A stretch of 64,000 nucleotides of DNA, from the NCBI RefSeq assembly GCF_902729405.1, contig NZ_LR746496.1:1364001-1428000 (forward strand), read 5' to 3'. The stretch is from Acididesulfobacillus acetoxydans. Lineage in GTDB: Bacteria > Bacillota > Desulfitobacteriia > Desulfitobacteriales > Desulfitobacteriaceae. Under the pieces are notes generated by a model. It worked only from the letters and a program-made list of their open reading frames with translations. It made no database searches and had not been told where the DNA came from. Of this stretch, positions 9,617 through 18,999 are shown one piece after another (position 1 is the stretch's first letter; each line of letters starts with the position of its first letter). The position numbers and the translations under genes were made by a program.

Positions 9617-10252
9617 ATGTCAAATTATTTAGAAGATCTTGCTCAAAGCGTGATTGTGGGTCAGGAGGATCGCGTCAAGCAGCTCACACAACAGGCTATC
9701 GACTCGGGAGCTGATCCGGTCGAGATCATCAACCAAGGTCTGATCCCTGGGATGAATGTTGTAGGGGCCCGGTTCAAGGTCGGTCAAATGTTTGTTCCCG
9801 AAGTGTTGATGTCGGCGCGGGCCATGAACGGGGGCATGGAACTCGTAAAACCCTTACTACTGGACGAAGAGCTACCTACCGCCGGCAAAGTGGTCCTTGG
9901 GACTGTAAAAGGAGACCTGCACGATATTGGAAAAAACCTGGTCGGCATGATGTTGGAGAGTGCAGGGTTTACGGTCGTTAACCTAGGGGTGGATGCCGGT
10001 CCAGATAAATTCTTGCAGGCCATTAAAGAGCATAAGCCGGGTATCATTGGCCTATCGGCCCTATTAACAACCACCATGCTGTCTATGAAGGATACGATCG
10101 AAGTCCTCAAGGAAGAAGGCCTGAGGGACAAAGTCAAAGTGATAATAGGCGGAGCCCCCATATCCCAGGACTTTGCCGATGAAATCGGGGCAGACGGGTT
10201 TGCTCCCGACGCCGCCTCAGCGACTGACCTTTGCAAGAAACTTCTGGCGTAA
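9617..10252 (+). CDS. Corrinoid methyl-carrier protein (MtbC/MttC-like), copy 1
   Basis: Small cytoplasmic cobalamin-binding protein that takes a methyl group from an MttB-type enzyme on Co(I) and gives it to a second methyltransferase. It has a helical cap domain (about 1-85) and a Rossmann B12 domain (about 90-211). The lower cobalt ligand motif DLHDIG is at about 99-104, followed by the GLSALLTTTM segment and the GGAPIS turn. At 211 residues it has the usual length. Its ribosome site is AGGAGGAAGGG. It is nearly identical to the two copies at 21732 and 24254 apart from scattered substitutions (VGQED, LDEELPTA). It serves two MttB-type partners immediately downstream. Confidence 0.93.
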   Translation: MSNYLEDLAQSVIVGQEDRVKQLTQQAIDSGADPVEIINQGLIPGMNVVGARFKVGQMFVPEVLMSARAMNGGMELVKPLLLDEELPTAGKVVLGTVKGDLHDIGKNLVGMMLESAGFTVVNLGVDAGPDKFLQAIKEHKPGIIGLSALLTTTMLSMKDTIEVLKEEGLRDKVKVIIGGAPISQDFADEIGADGFAPDAASATDLCKKLLA

Positions 10253-10379
10253 AGCAGAAAGGAGAAAGCGGACTTTAGTAAATATACGAGTTCGAAAGGT
10301 TGGTAAGCAAAAAATTGAAGAGAAAGCTCCAAGAGAAGTTTATTAATTTTTATTAGGGGGTTTGAAAGGAGCGAGTGTT

Positions 10380-11837
10380 TTGCGGGCAAATTATACGGTC
10401 AATGAGTCAGTTCAATTTAGGATCCTTTCTGAGGGGCAGATTTCCGAGATAGTCGGTGCCGCGATTGAAATATTGGAAACTACAGGTGCTGTTTTCTATA
10501 GTACAGAGGCCCTGGAAATGTTAAAACAAGCAGGAGCTCATATTAACGGCAACCGGGCACGAATACCCTCAGCTCTGACGAAACAGGCTCTGCAAAGTGC
10601 TCCTAATTCTGTGGGCCTGTACAATAGCCGGACCGGAAAAAAGGCCATGGCTTTGGCAGGATATAATTCTTATTATGGGACCGGATCGGACACACCTTAT
10701 TTTGTCGATCCTTTAAGAGGCGAAAGACTGAGAGCCAGGTATCAGGATGTGGCGAATGCCGCCAAAGTTATTGATGCTCTTCCCCATGTGGACTTCTGCA
10801 TGTCCTTAGGGCTGGTTCAGGATGTGCCGCGCTTAACCTCGGATCGCTATCAGTTTAAGGCAATGGTAACAAATACAGGCAAGCCAATGGTTATCACGGC
10901 CCACGACATTCAAGGATTCGCTGACATTGTGGCCATGTCTGAAGAAGTAGCCGGCGGGACCACTGAACTAAGGGCACGCCCGTTCTTAGTGCTGTACGCC
11001 GAGCCGATCTCGCCATTACAGCATCCTAAAGATTCGGTCGATAAACTTCTCTTTGCCGCTGAGCACGGGATTCCCGTCGTCTATACTCCAGCCCCAATGG
11101 CCGGAGCCACGGCGCCCTGTACATTGGCTGGGACTTTGGCCAGCGGCATATCCGAAAGCTTGGGAGGACTTGTCATTCACCAGCTAAAGCAGGCAGGGGC
11201 ACCCTTTATTATGGGCGGAGTATTTACCATTATGGATATGAGGACCACCATTTTCTCATATGCCGCTCCGGAGTTTAATCTTCTTCAGGCGGCACAGACG
11301 GACGTAGCCCACTACTTAGGCTTGCCGATCTTTTGTACGGCAGGCTGCAGTGACTCAAATGTTTTGGATCAGCAGGCTGCGGCCGAGGCCATGTTTTCGA
11401 TCTTGGTGACTGGACAGAGCGGGGCGAACCTAATTCACGATGTCGGTTACCTGGAATACGGTTCAACCGGTTCATTGGAGATGCTGGTCATGAGTAATGA
11501 ACTCATTGGGATGGCTAAGCGCTTTGTTCGTGGTATCCGGGTAAATAAAGAGACTTTAGCCACGGAAGTAGTGGACCAAGTCGGACCGGGCGGGCATTTC
11601 TTAGGTGAGCAACATACTTTGGATTACATGCGCTCAGAATTCTGGACTCCTTCGCTTATGAACAGGAAACGTTACGATGAGTGGAAAGATGCCGGCGCCA
11701 AAACGTTAGGGGATCGGGCTCACGAACAGGTTCTTAACATATTGGCCGAACATACACCGGTTCCTTTAACCAAACAGCAGTTAGATAGGTTTGATGAAAT
11801 CATTCGAAACGCTGACCAAAGACACGGGTACCAATAA
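10380..11837 (+). CDS. MttB-family corrinoid methyltransferase 1 (non-pyrrolysine, class GTGSDTP)
   Basis: Member of the trimethylamine methyltransferase superfamily, about 485 residues in one barrel, expected to demethylate a quaternary or tertiary amine and pass the methyl to the corrinoid protein. The frame has no internal amber codon, so it belongs with the non-pyrrolysine members known to act on betaines (for example MtgB on glycine betaine). The signature GTGSDTP is near residue 100 and the C-terminal VGPGGHFLGE segment is conserved with the other copies. I take TTG 10380 as the start (GAAAGGAG ribosome site; N-terminus MRANYTVN as in copy 3) rather than TTG 10362. The substrate cannot be read from sequence. 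Confidence 0.88.
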   Translation: MRANYTVNESVQFRILSEGQISEIVGAAIEILETTGAVFYSTEALEMLKQAGAHINGNRARIPSALTKQALQSAPNSVGLYNSRTGKKAMALAGYNSYYGTGSDTPYFVDPLRGERLRARYQDVANAAKVIDALPHVDFCMSLGLVQDVPRLTSDRYQFKAMVTNTGKPMVITAHDIQGFADIVAMSEEVAGGTTELRARPFLVLYAEPISPLQHPKDSVDKLLFAAEHGIPVVYTPAPMAGATAPCTLAGTLASGISESLGGLVIHQLKQAGAPFIMGGVFTIMDMRTTIFSYAAPEFNLLQAAQTDVAHYLGLPIFCTAGCSDSNVLDQQAAAEAMFSILVTGQSGANLIHDVGYLEYGSTGSLEMLVMSNELIGMAKRFVRGIRVNKETLATEVVDQVGPGGHFLGEQHTLDYMRSEFWTPSLMNRKRYDEWKDAGAKTLGDRAHEQVLNILAEHTPVPLTKQQLDRFDEIIRNADQRHGYQ

Positions 11838-11859
11838 AATAGGTGAAAGGGGTTTGACA

Positions 11860-13296
11860 ATGCCAAGGAGTAATTATGTAGCTAATTCGAGCCTTTGCTT
11901 TCAACTATTTACGCATCAGCAATGTGCGGAGATCCATTCAGCGGTTTTGGAAGTGCTGGAAAGAGTGGGTGTGAACATCCATCATCAGCGGGCTTTGGCG
12001 ATTGCCCGGAAGGCAGGGGCCTATGTGGATGGCCAGAGGGTACGATTTCCCGCGGCGTTGGTCGAAAAGAGCATTCGCAGTGCGCCTTCTCGGGTTGTTT
12101 TGAGTGATCGCAATAAACAACGGCGGATCTTTTTGGAGGGGCACAACTTCTATTTCGGCCCAGGACCAACGGCCATGAATACCATTGATCCTTTTACGGG
12201 GGAACGGAGAGTTCCGGTTCTGGAAGACACCTGCCGCGCCTCAAGAGTCATGGATGCTTTGCCAAACATTGATTTCCAAATGGATTTTGGCACACCTAGC
12301 GACGTGGATCGAAAGACTTCTGACGTTTATGCCTTTGAGGCTCTTCTGAACAATTCCACTAAACCCATTGTACATTGGAGTTATAATACCCGGAATCTTA
12401 AAGCCATGGTGGAAATGGCGGTGGCAGTCGCCGGCAGTTTACAAGAACTTCAGAATAATCCGTTGTGCGCGTTCTATTGCGAACCTATCAGCCCTTTGAC
12501 CCATGAATTCGATGCTCTCGATATTGCTATGGCAATGGCTGAATATAATCTCCCGGTAATTTACACACCGGCCCCCCAAGGCGGAGTCACTGCCCCGGCC
12601 ACCCTGGCCGGAAATATTGTGCAATCGTTGGCGGAAAGTTTAAGCGGGTTGGTTATCCATCAGCAGGTCCGGGAAGGGGCTCCCTTTATTATGGGAGGAG
12701 TCATCACTATCATGGACATGATTTCCACTCAAATTACCTATGCATCTCCGGAGTTTAATCTGATGGCTGCCGGGTTGATCAGGATGGCGCAATTTTACGA
12801 AATTCCCGGTTTCAGTACCGCGGGATGCTCCGATTCGAAGAGCGTTGACCAACAGGCGGGTATCGACATTGCGACCAATTGTCTAATGGCTGCGCTCAGC
12901 GGCGGTAACTTGATCCATGACGTTGGGTATATGGAATCGGGCATGAGTACCTCGCTGCAAAGTCTGGTTATTGGGGACGAGGTGATCGGTCAAGTTAAAC
13001 GACTTATCCGCGGAATCGAAGTCAATAAAGAAACTCTGGCACTGGATGCGATTGAGGCCGTTGGTCCGGGAGGAGATTTTATAGGGGAAGAGCATACTTA
13101 TAACAATTTCAAGAAGGAATGGTGGATGCCGACACTGTTTAACCGTGGCAGACATGACTCCTGGGCTGCGCAGGGTAAGCCCGATCTGGCCGAATTGGCC
13201 AGCAAAAGACTGCGAATTCTCTTGGAAGAACACCAACCCCAAGCTCTGAATGAGGACACAAAAAACCGGATCAGGCAAATCAGGCTTGCTCTCTAA
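11860..13296 (+). CDS. MttB-family corrinoid methyltransferase 2 (non-pyrrolysine, class GPGPT)
   Basis: A second trimethylamine-methyltransferase-superfamily protein of about 478 residues without an internal amber codon. Near residue 98 it has GPGPT followed by DPFTGERR, unlike copy 1 and like copy 3, so it forms a second class, perhaps with a different substrate. The C-terminal GPGGDFIGEEHT box is present. The frame opens at 11791, but ATG 11860 has a GAAAGGGG ribosome site and its N-terminus MPRSNYVAN matches copy 4. It follows copy 1 by 22 bases and shares its corrinoid partner. It is the last gene of the operon. Confidence 0.88.
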   Translation: MPRSNYVANSSLCFQLFTHQQCAEIHSAVLEVLERVGVNIHHQRALAIARKAGAYVDGQRVRFPAALVEKSIRSAPSRVVLSDRNKQRRIFLEGHNFYFGPGPTAMNTIDPFTGERRVPVLEDTCRASRVMDALPNIDFQMDFGTPSDVDRKTSDVYAFEALLNNSTKPIVHWSYNTRNLKAMVEMAVAVAGSLQELQNNPLCAFYCEPISPLTHEFDALDIAMAMAEYNLPVIYTPAPQGGVTAPATLAGNIVQSLAESLSGLVIHQQVREGAPFIMGGVITIMDMISTQITYASPEFNLMAAGLIRMAQFYEIPGFSTAGCSDSKSVDQQAGIDIATNCLMAALSGGNLIHDVGYMESGMSTSLQSLVIGDEVIGQVKRLIRGIEVNKETLALDAIEAVGPGGDFIGEEHTYNNFKKEWWMPTLFNRGRHDSWAAQGKPDLAELASKRLRILLEEHQPQALNEDTKNRIRQIRLAL

Positions 13297-13404
13297 AGAT
13301 GCAATTATTATAGATGGTCACTAGGCAGATGTGCGTCTAATCGCCGTTCAAAGAGAAGCCAGACGCCCGTCGACACACGGGAGATGTTAAAGAGAATGAA
13401 AAGG

Positions 13405-13440
13405 ATCCCAAAATAGGAATGTCTCGTCCCAATATGGGAC
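13405..13440. promoter_or_regulatory. Two ATCCCA-type palindromic upstream activator sites
   Basis: ATCCCA-AAA-TAGGAA at 13405-13419 and GTCCCA-ATA-TGGGAC at 13426-13440 are two 6-3-6 palindromes spaced 21 bp (two turns), about 145 bp before the sigma-54 promoter at 13581. The same palindrome occurs three times before the promoter at 21656. The 600-bp gap 13297-13896 holds these sites, the promoter and a long leader, and no gene I can support. Confidence 0.65.
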
Positions 13441-13580
13441 AGACGAGAGGGTTGGAGTTTGCCGAAAGACGGCAATCATTTCGCTTAGCGATCCTTGTTT
13501 AGGATTGGTCTTTTATCCAGGATGTGTTTTGAATATTTAGAATGTTGGACCGGGGACCCTTCCGGGCATTGGCAGCCGAG

Positions 13581-13596
13581 TGGCATAATATTTGCA
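13581..13596 (+). promoter_or_regulatory. Sigma-54 promoter of the betaine-type transporter operon
   Basis: TGGCAT-N5-TTGCA with the correct GG-N10-GC spacing. It precedes the ABC ATPase gene by about 300 bp, giving a long leader. Confidence 0.8.
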
Positions 13597-13896
13597 ATGC
13601 CTTAAAGGTTGATTTAACTAAGTCGCGGGGCATCAGTCTTGGCACCACGTATATCGGAAAGTTGCAATCCCTTATATTGCAATAGGAGGTGGAGGCGTCA
13701 CAAGGGCACGTGCCACATTAATGAGTCGCACTGGCAGCGTTTCAAGATGGGTCGGACGGCTCATTTGGCCCAGGCGAGGGAAACCGGGAAGTTCTGAAAA
13801 AGGCGATAACCTCACGTGAGCCGGAAGTTAAATCGGGAGGGAAGAGATGTTCTGCCTGGTTCTGTGCGGTTAATCGGTTTAGGAAGGGAGCCATCG

Positions 13897-14733
13897 ATGC
13901 CAGTAAAAATTGAGGTTAAGAATTTAACCAAGATTTTCGGCCTGCAACCGGACAGAGCGCTGAAACGGTTGGAACAAGGAATGAGCAAAAAACGGTTAGC
14001 GGAGACCGGCCATATCGTTGCAGTTCATAACGTTACATTTTCCGTGTCAGATGGTGAGATATTTGTGATTATGGGATTGTCCGGAAGTGGCAAGTCAACG
14101 TTGTTGAGGTGTTTGAACCGTTTGATTGAACCAACCGCTGGTACGGTGACAATTGATCAGCAAGACATTACAAAAATAATGCTTAGGGAATTAAGGCAAG
14201 TTCGGCAGAAGAAAACTGCCATGGTCTTTCAGCAGTTTGCCCTTATGCCGCACAGGACGGTCCTGCATAATACGGTATTTGGATTGGAGGTTCAAGGCGT
14301 TAAAAAAGAGGAAAGAGAAAGGAGGGCCCGAGAAAGTCTGGCCATGGTGGGGTTGGCAGGATGGGAAAACTCCTATCCTCATGAACTGAGTGGAGGTATG
14401 AAGCAACGTGTTGGCTTAGCAAGGGCCTTAACGAACGATCCGGATATTCTGTTTATGGACGAAGCCTTTAGTGCCTTAGATCCCCTGATCAGAGAGGGAA
14501 TGCAAGATGAGTTACTAAGTTTGCAGAAGCAGATGAGCAAGACTATCGTTTTTATCACGCATGACCTATTCGAGGCTCTTAAAATAGGTGATCGTATCGC
14601 TTTTGTCAGGGATGGCTCTCTGGTTCAGGTTGGTCCCCCTCAGGAAATAGTCGCGGTCCCCGCCGATGATTATGTTGCAAACTTTGTCAAAGGGATAGAA
14701 CGTCTGGGGAAGCTTTATAGTCAACGTAGTTAG
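13897..14733 (+). CDS. opuAA: Glycine betaine/proline-type ABC transporter, ATPase (no CBS domains)
   Basis: ATP-binding subunit of a quaternary-amine importer of the ProV/OpuAA type, peripheral on the inner face of the membrane. Walker A GLSGSGKST, signature LSGGMKQR and Walker B FMDEAFSALDPL are intact, with the family's N-terminal extension that includes a MSKKRL motif. ProV and OpuAA normally carry two CBS domains for osmotic/ionic sensing. Here the protein ends at about 278 residues just after the ABC domain, so gating by ionic strength is probably absent, fitting a nutritional rather than osmoprotective role. ATG 13897 has a GGAAGGGAG ribosome site; the frame opens earlier at 13816. Confidence 0.88.
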   Translation: MPVKIEVKNLTKIFGLQPDRALKRLEQGMSKKRLAETGHIVAVHNVTFSVSDGEIFVIMGLSGSGKSTLLRCLNRLIEPTAGTVTIDQQDITKIMLRELRQVRQKKTAMVFQQFALMPHRTVLHNTVFGLEVQGVKKEERERRARESLAMVGLAGWENSYPHELSGGMKQRVGLARALTNDPDILFMDEAFSALDPLIREGMQDELLSLQKQMSKTIVFITHDLFEALKIGDRIAFVRDGSLVQVGPPQEIVAVPADDYVANFVKGIERLGKLYSQRS

Positions 14734-14785
14734 GTTGTGCCAGAAGAAAGGATGTAACATGACCGATCGGGGCGAGAGGTGATAC

Positions 14786-15676
14786 ATGAAGATCTATCGT
14801 TTGCCGCTGGGGCAATGGGTCAATGTCGGCGTGGACTGGTTGTTAAAGAATTATGGTCACACCTTTGACCTCTTTTCGAATGGAGTCAAATCCTTTATTG
14901 ATCAATTCAAAACCGGTTTAACGGTTTTGCCGTGGTGGCTTATCCTGGCTGTTTTTGTTGTGATCGCGTGGAAAGTTAGCGGCTGGCGTTTAGCTGTTGG
15001 GACAGGACTGGGGTTAATTCTGATTTTTGATCTGGGCTTGTGGCCGGCTTTTCTGGACACGCTTGTCCTGGTCATATTCTCGGCTCTGGTTTCAATCTTT
15101 ATCGGAGTACCTTTGGGGATTTTGGCTGCCCGAAGCAACAACTTTCATCGCATTTTCACACCACTTTTAGATTTTATGCAAACTATGCCATCCTTCGTAT
15201 ATCTCATACCTGCTTTGATGTTTTTTGGATTGGGCACTGTCCCGGCAATTTTTGCAACTGTCATTTTTGCCATGCCGCCGGTGACAAGGTTGACTGACTT
15301 GGGCATCCGACAGGTTCCGGTTGAGTTGATTGAAGTAGGGGAGGCTTTTGGATCTACTCCAAGGCAAATGTTATGGAAAATACAGTTGCCGATAGCCTTG
15401 CCAACGATTATGGCAGGCATCAACCAAACTTTAATGTTGTCGCTGTCCATGGTGGTGATCTCGGCTATGATCGGGGCCGAAGGTTTTGGAGCCGGTGTTT
15501 TGCAAGGTATATCCCAAATGGACATAGGAAAAGGGTTTGAAAATGGCCTGGCAGTTGTCATTCTGGCCATGGTGCTGGACCGAATGAGCCAAGGAATTAT
15601 TAAGCGCGGCGCAGCAGGTGCGGGAAAAAGGCGACCCCGATCTTTGGCGAAGGATAGTGTAGATAGTGTAGATTGA
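14786..15676 (+). CDS. opuAB: Glycine betaine/proline-type ABC transporter, permease
   Basis: Inner-membrane permease of the ProW/OpuAB family, 296 residues. A soluble N-terminal part of about 45 residues is followed by about six to seven hydrophobic helices. The ABC-coupling EAA region is visible as 'ELIEVGEAFGSTPRQMLWKIQLPIALPTIMAG' split over residues about 180-210. It lies 52 bases after the ATPase and 25 bases before the binding protein, the standard OpuA order. It should pair with the 13897 ATPase for import of a betaine-like compound. Confidence 0.9.
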   Translation: MKIYRLPLGQWVNVGVDWLLKNYGHTFDLFSNGVKSFIDQFKTGLTVLPWWLILAVFVVIAWKVSGWRLAVGTGLGLILIFDLGLWPAFLDTLVLVIFSALVSIFIGVPLGILAARSNNFHRIFTPLLDFMQTMPSFVYLIPALMFFGLGTVPAIFATVIFAMPPVTRLTDLGIRQVPVELIEVGEAFGSTPRQMLWKIQLPIALPTIMAGINQTLMLSLSMVVISAMIGAEGFGAGVLQGISQMDIGKGFENGLAVVILAMVLDRMSQGIIKRGAAGAGKRRPRSLAKDSVDSVD

Positions 15677-15701
15677 CGAAAAATTGAGGGAGGGGCAATA
15701 A

Positions 15702-16622
15702 ATGGTCCCAAAGTCCGTGTTTAAGAAACCAGCTCTCGCTGTTTTGTGCCTTGTGGTTGTTCTTCTGTTGATAGCGTCGTTGAACGGTTGCGGCGGGCAG
15801 GCTGGTTCCACAGGAGCAAATCAACCACAGGCAAGTGCTACCAAGGCAAAAGGAACAATTAGAATCGGGTATGTAGACTGGGCCGAGGACATTGCGGTTA
15901 GTAACCTGTGGAAGGAAATTCTGGAAAAGCAAGGGTATACTGTGAACTTGCAGAGCGCGGATGTTGCGCCCCTGTTTGTCGGACTGAGTAAAGACGACTT
16001 GGATCTTTTTCTTGACGCGTGGTTGCCGGTTACTCACAAAGCTTATTGGGATAAATACAAAAAAGATTTGCAGGATTATGGTATCTGGTACCAGTCTCCG
16101 GCCAGGATTGGCTTGGTGGTGCCGAATTACGTTACGATTAACTCTATCGACCAAATGAACTCGGAAAGGTCGAAATTTAACGGTCAAGTCATTGGAATTG
16201 ACCCAGGGGCAGGAATCATGAAAGCTGCTGCCAAAGCCATAAAGGATTACGGCTTGAATTTCAAACTAATACAGGGCAGCGAGGCCGCCATGATGGCTGC
16301 TCTAGAAAAAGCCTATCGGGATAAAAATTGGATAGTGATAACCGGATGGAGCCCACATTGGATGTTTGCCAAATTCCAGCTCAAGTACTTAAGTGATCCG
16401 AAAAAGGATTTCGGAGAGGCCGAAGGCCTTCATACTTTGGCCAATAAAGATTTCAGCACGAAAATGCCTCAAGTAGCGGCAGAGTTAAAGCGCTTCAAAT
16501 TAACCGATCAGCAGATTGGTGGCTTGGAAGCTTTAATAAATCAGGGTATGACTCCCCAGGACGCAGCCAAGAAGTGGATTGACGAGAACCAGAACGTTGT
16601 GGACAGTTGGACCAAAGGGTAA
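15702..16622 (+). CDS. opuAC: Glycine betaine-type ABC transporter, substrate-binding lipoprotein
   Basis: Extracellular lipoprotein that captures a quaternary amine and delivers it to the permease. It has an N-terminal signal helix with a lipobox-like LNGC at about residue 26-29, then a Ser/Thr-rich linker. Tryptophans expected to form the cation-pi box are in the segments VDWAEDI, LDAWLPVTH and GWSPHWMF, the layout of OpuAC/ProX proteins. Length 306 is usual. This pattern supports a trimethylammonium ligand such as glycine betaine, proline betaine or carnitine, without deciding among them. Confidence 0.9.
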   Translation: MVPKSVFKKPALAVLCLVVVLLLIASLNGCGGQAGSTGANQPQASATKAKGTIRIGYVDWAEDIAVSNLWKEILEKQGYTVNLQSADVAPLFVGLSKDDLDLFLDAWLPVTHKAYWDKYKKDLQDYGIWYQSPARIGLVVPNYVTINSIDQMNSERSKFNGQVIGIDPGAGIMKAAAKAIKDYGLNFKLIQGSEAAMMAALEKAYRDKNWIVITGWSPHWMFAKFQLKYLSDPKKDFGEAEGLHTLANKDFSTKMPQVAAELKRFKLTDQQIGGLEALINQGMTPQDAAKKWIDENQNVVDSWTKG

Positions 16623-16781
16623 CGGGGCCGGAACGGACCTGTTGTCATCTACCCGAGGAGTTGTTGGAATCCATGCAATCATAGTGGATACCATCCTTTC
16701 GTTCATGGTTGGTTGTGAGAATAATTAGGTAAAGGGTGGTTCTTTAAGTTGGAGGAGATAACTTAGGGAGGCAGAAAGCTA

Positions 16782-17951
16782 ATGTTAAAAGTGCACACGA
16801 AAAGATCCGCCGCTACAGTGATTGCGGTGATAACCGCACTTGGTCTAATCTTAGGCGGTTGTGGTTCAGGCGGTAATTCCCCCGCGTCAAGTTCTTCGGC
16901 CGGTGGGAAGCTTGACATCGGTTGGGTCGCTCCCCTGACGGGAAGCAGTGCCAATGATGGGCAGCAGATGTTGAACGGGGCTAAACTGGCGGCCAAAGAG
17001 ATTAATGACGCTGGCGGAATAAACGGGAAAAAGATTAACATAGTGGCTCAGGATGATAAGGCAGACCCTAAAGAAGCGGCCAATATTGCGAATATGTTTG
17101 CCGGAAACAAACACTTGGTGGCCGTTCTGGGCAACTATAACAGTTCTTGCGGGTTAGCAGGAGCACCGGTTTATGATCAGGCTAAATTGCCTATGATTCA
17201 TGTGGGAACCTCACCGGTTTTCTCGCAACAGAACCATCCCTATGTTTTTCGAATTTCCGTTACGGATGCCTTTCAAGGAAGCTTTGTTACTCAGTGGATG
17301 TTTGATGAAGGACACAAAAATGTGGCTATTATTTACGAAAACGATGACTATGGTCGGGGCTTAAAAGACACTGTCAGCAGCGAAATCCAAAAGCTGGGCG
17401 GGAAAGTTGCCGGTACCTGGAGTTACATGTTGGGGCAGACAAGAGACTACACGGGTATTTTGACGGACGTGAAGAATTCTGGGGCAGATGCCATTTTCAT
17501 TGGCGGATTATACACGGAGGGCGCTCTAATCGGTAAACAGATGCAGGGGTTAGGCATTAAACTGCCCGTTTACGGCACGGATGGTTTATATGAAGAAAGC
17601 CTCATTAAATTGGGCGGCAGTGCTGTGAACGGATGGAAGGTATCCGGTCTGTTCCTGCCCACGGAAAATGATCCTAAGTTACAGAAATTCATCAAGAGTT
17701 ATCAGGAGGCTTACCATAGCACGCCCGGAACATATGCGGCCTTGGATTTTGATGCTATGAATCTTTTGGCTAAAGTGATCAAGACTGTAGGGACGGATCG
17801 TGAAAAGATCCAAGCCTATTTGGCTAAGATGCCCGAGCCGTTTGGGGGCGTGACAGGAAACATTGTCTTTAACGAGCATCATGATGCGGTGCGCAAGACC
17901 TTGAAGAAATTGGTCGTCAAGGACAGCAAGTGGCAGTTGTTCCAACAATGA
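16782..17951 (+). CDS. livK: Liv-type ABC transporter, substrate-binding lipoprotein
   Basis: Periplasmic-binding-protein type I receptor (389 residues) exported as a lipoprotein: signal helix, then LGGCGSGG with the lipid-anchored Cys near residue 27. The mature part starts DIGWVAPLTGSSANDGQQM, typical of the amino-acid/amide receptors, with further motifs GGINGKKI and IYENDDYGRGL. It opens a complete Liv operon (receptor, two permeases, two ATPases). The real ligand may not be an amino acid: the operon lies between methyltransferase blocks and seems to share the sigma-54 unit starting at 13581, since no terminator is seen in 16623-16781. Confidence 0.9.
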   Translation: MLKVHTKRSAATVIAVITALGLILGGCGSGGNSPASSSSAGGKLDIGWVAPLTGSSANDGQQMLNGAKLAAKEINDAGGINGKKINIVAQDDKADPKEAANIANMFAGNKHLVAVLGNYNSSCGLAGAPVYDQAKLPMIHVGTSPVFSQQNHPYVFRISVTDAFQGSFVTQWMFDEGHKNVAIIYENDDYGRGLKDTVSSEIQKLGGKVAGTWSYMLGQTRDYTGILTDVKNSGADAIFIGGLYTEGALIGKQMQGLGIKLPVYGTDGLYEESLIKLGGSAVNGWKVSGLFLPTENDPKLQKFIKSYQEAYHSTPGTYAALDFDAMNLLAKVIKTVGTDREKIQAYLAKMPEPFGGVTGNIVFNEHHDAVRKTLKKLVVKDSKWQLFQQ

Positions 17952-18040
17952 AAGTTTCAAGCAGTTCCGCGAATTTGTGGGACCGGGCAATTTATGGAAC
18001 CGGGGTTTGTGAGATCGGATAGTGTTTGGGGAAGTTCTTG

Positions 18041-18070
18041 GGCCGGACATGGGATTTTCCGTTTCCGGCC
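18041..18070 (+). other. Intercistronic hairpin between receptor and permease genes
   Basis: GGCCGGA (18041-18047) pairs with TCCGGCC (18064-18070) around a 16-nt loop. No T-run follows. Such hairpins often protect the upstream receptor mRNA or partly terminate transcription so that the receptor is made in excess (inference). Confidence 0.45.
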
Positions 18071-18111
18071 TAAACAAGTTTTAGCGCGGGGAGAGAAGGA
18101 GGCAAGGCACA

Positions 18112-18987
18112 ATGATTTTGCAACAGTTGATTAACGGTATCATGCTGGGAAGTGTTTATGCACTCATCGCCTTAGGCTATACCATGGTTTATGGGGTTAT
18201 GAAGTTCATCAATTTTGCCCATGGCGATGTTTATATGTGGGGTGCCTTTTTTGCTATGTTTCTGGCACACTTCCTTGGCGGGCAATTCTTACCAGTCCTG
18301 ATCTTGACTATGATCCTGACGGGGATTCTGGGAGTGCTGGTGGAGCGCGTGGCCTATAAACCCCTGCGCCGGGCGCCCCGATTGGTTGTGACAACAAGTG
18401 CTCTGGGCATGTCGATTGTCCTCTCTAATTTAGCTCGCCTGTTGATCGGATCAGCAACTTATCCCATGCCGAAGGTCTTAGCCGTGCACGATTTTAAACT
18501 GGGGCCGTCTGCAGTTATCAACAATATTCAAATTCTGGTTTTAGTCACGGCAGTGGTTTTGATGGTTCTTCTGAATTGGTTCGTCAATCGCAGCCGTTAT
18601 GGTAAAGCGATCCGGGCAGCATCGGAAGATCAGGAAACGGCGGGGCTGATGGGAGTCAATATGGACAACGTTGTCTCCGTGACCTTTTTCGTTGGGTCGT
18701 CCCTGGGGGGGGCAGCCGGTTTGCTGGTGGGCATGTATTATGATGCCGTTTACTCTACCATGGGCTACGCCGCCGGACTGAAAGCTTTTACGGCAGCCAT
18801 TCTTGGCGGCATCGGCAGTATTCCCGGTGCGATGTTCGGAGGGCTTTTGCTGGGAATCGTGGAAAACTTCGCAGGAGCTTTTCTCTCCAATTATCGGGAC
18901 GGTATCGCTTTCCTGGTTATGATTTTAGTGTTGCTTTTTAGACCGGGTGGGCTGTTTAATGCCAAGATCTATCAAAAACGCGTGTAA
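18112..18987 (+). CDS. livH: Liv-type ABC transporter permease 1
   Basis: Integral membrane permease of the LivH family, 291 residues with about eight hydrophobic segments. Conserved family features are the N-terminal 'IMLGSVYALIALGYTMVYGVMKFINFAHGD' region (residues about 8-37), the EDQETAGLMGVN cytoplasmic loop near residue 177 that contacts the ATPases, and GGIGSIPGAMFGG near the end. It starts at ATG with a GAAGGAGG ribosome site and lies 12 bases before the second permease. Confidence 0.93.
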   Translation: MILQQLINGIMLGSVYALIALGYTMVYGVMKFINFAHGDVYMWGAFFAMFLAHFLGGQFLPVLILTMILTGILGVLVERVAYKPLRRAPRLVVTTSALGMSIVLSNLARLLIGSATYPMPKVLAVHDFKLGPSAVINNIQILVLVTAVVLMVLLNWFVNRSRYGKAIRAASEDQETAGLMGVNMDNVVSVTFFVGSSLGGAAGLLVGMYYDAVYSTMGYAAGLKAFTAAILGGIGSIPGAMFGGLLLGIVENFAGAFLSNYRDGIAFLVMILVLLFRPGGLFNAKIYQKRV

Positions 18988-18999
18988 AGGGGGATAGAG

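Noticed and set aside
9784-10389. Long ORFs on the minus strand opposite the corrinoid genes (also at 24325-24927 and 22034-22351)
   Set aside because: They mirror highly conserved corrinoid-protein codons and recur in all three copies as antisense shadows; no ribosome sites or domains.
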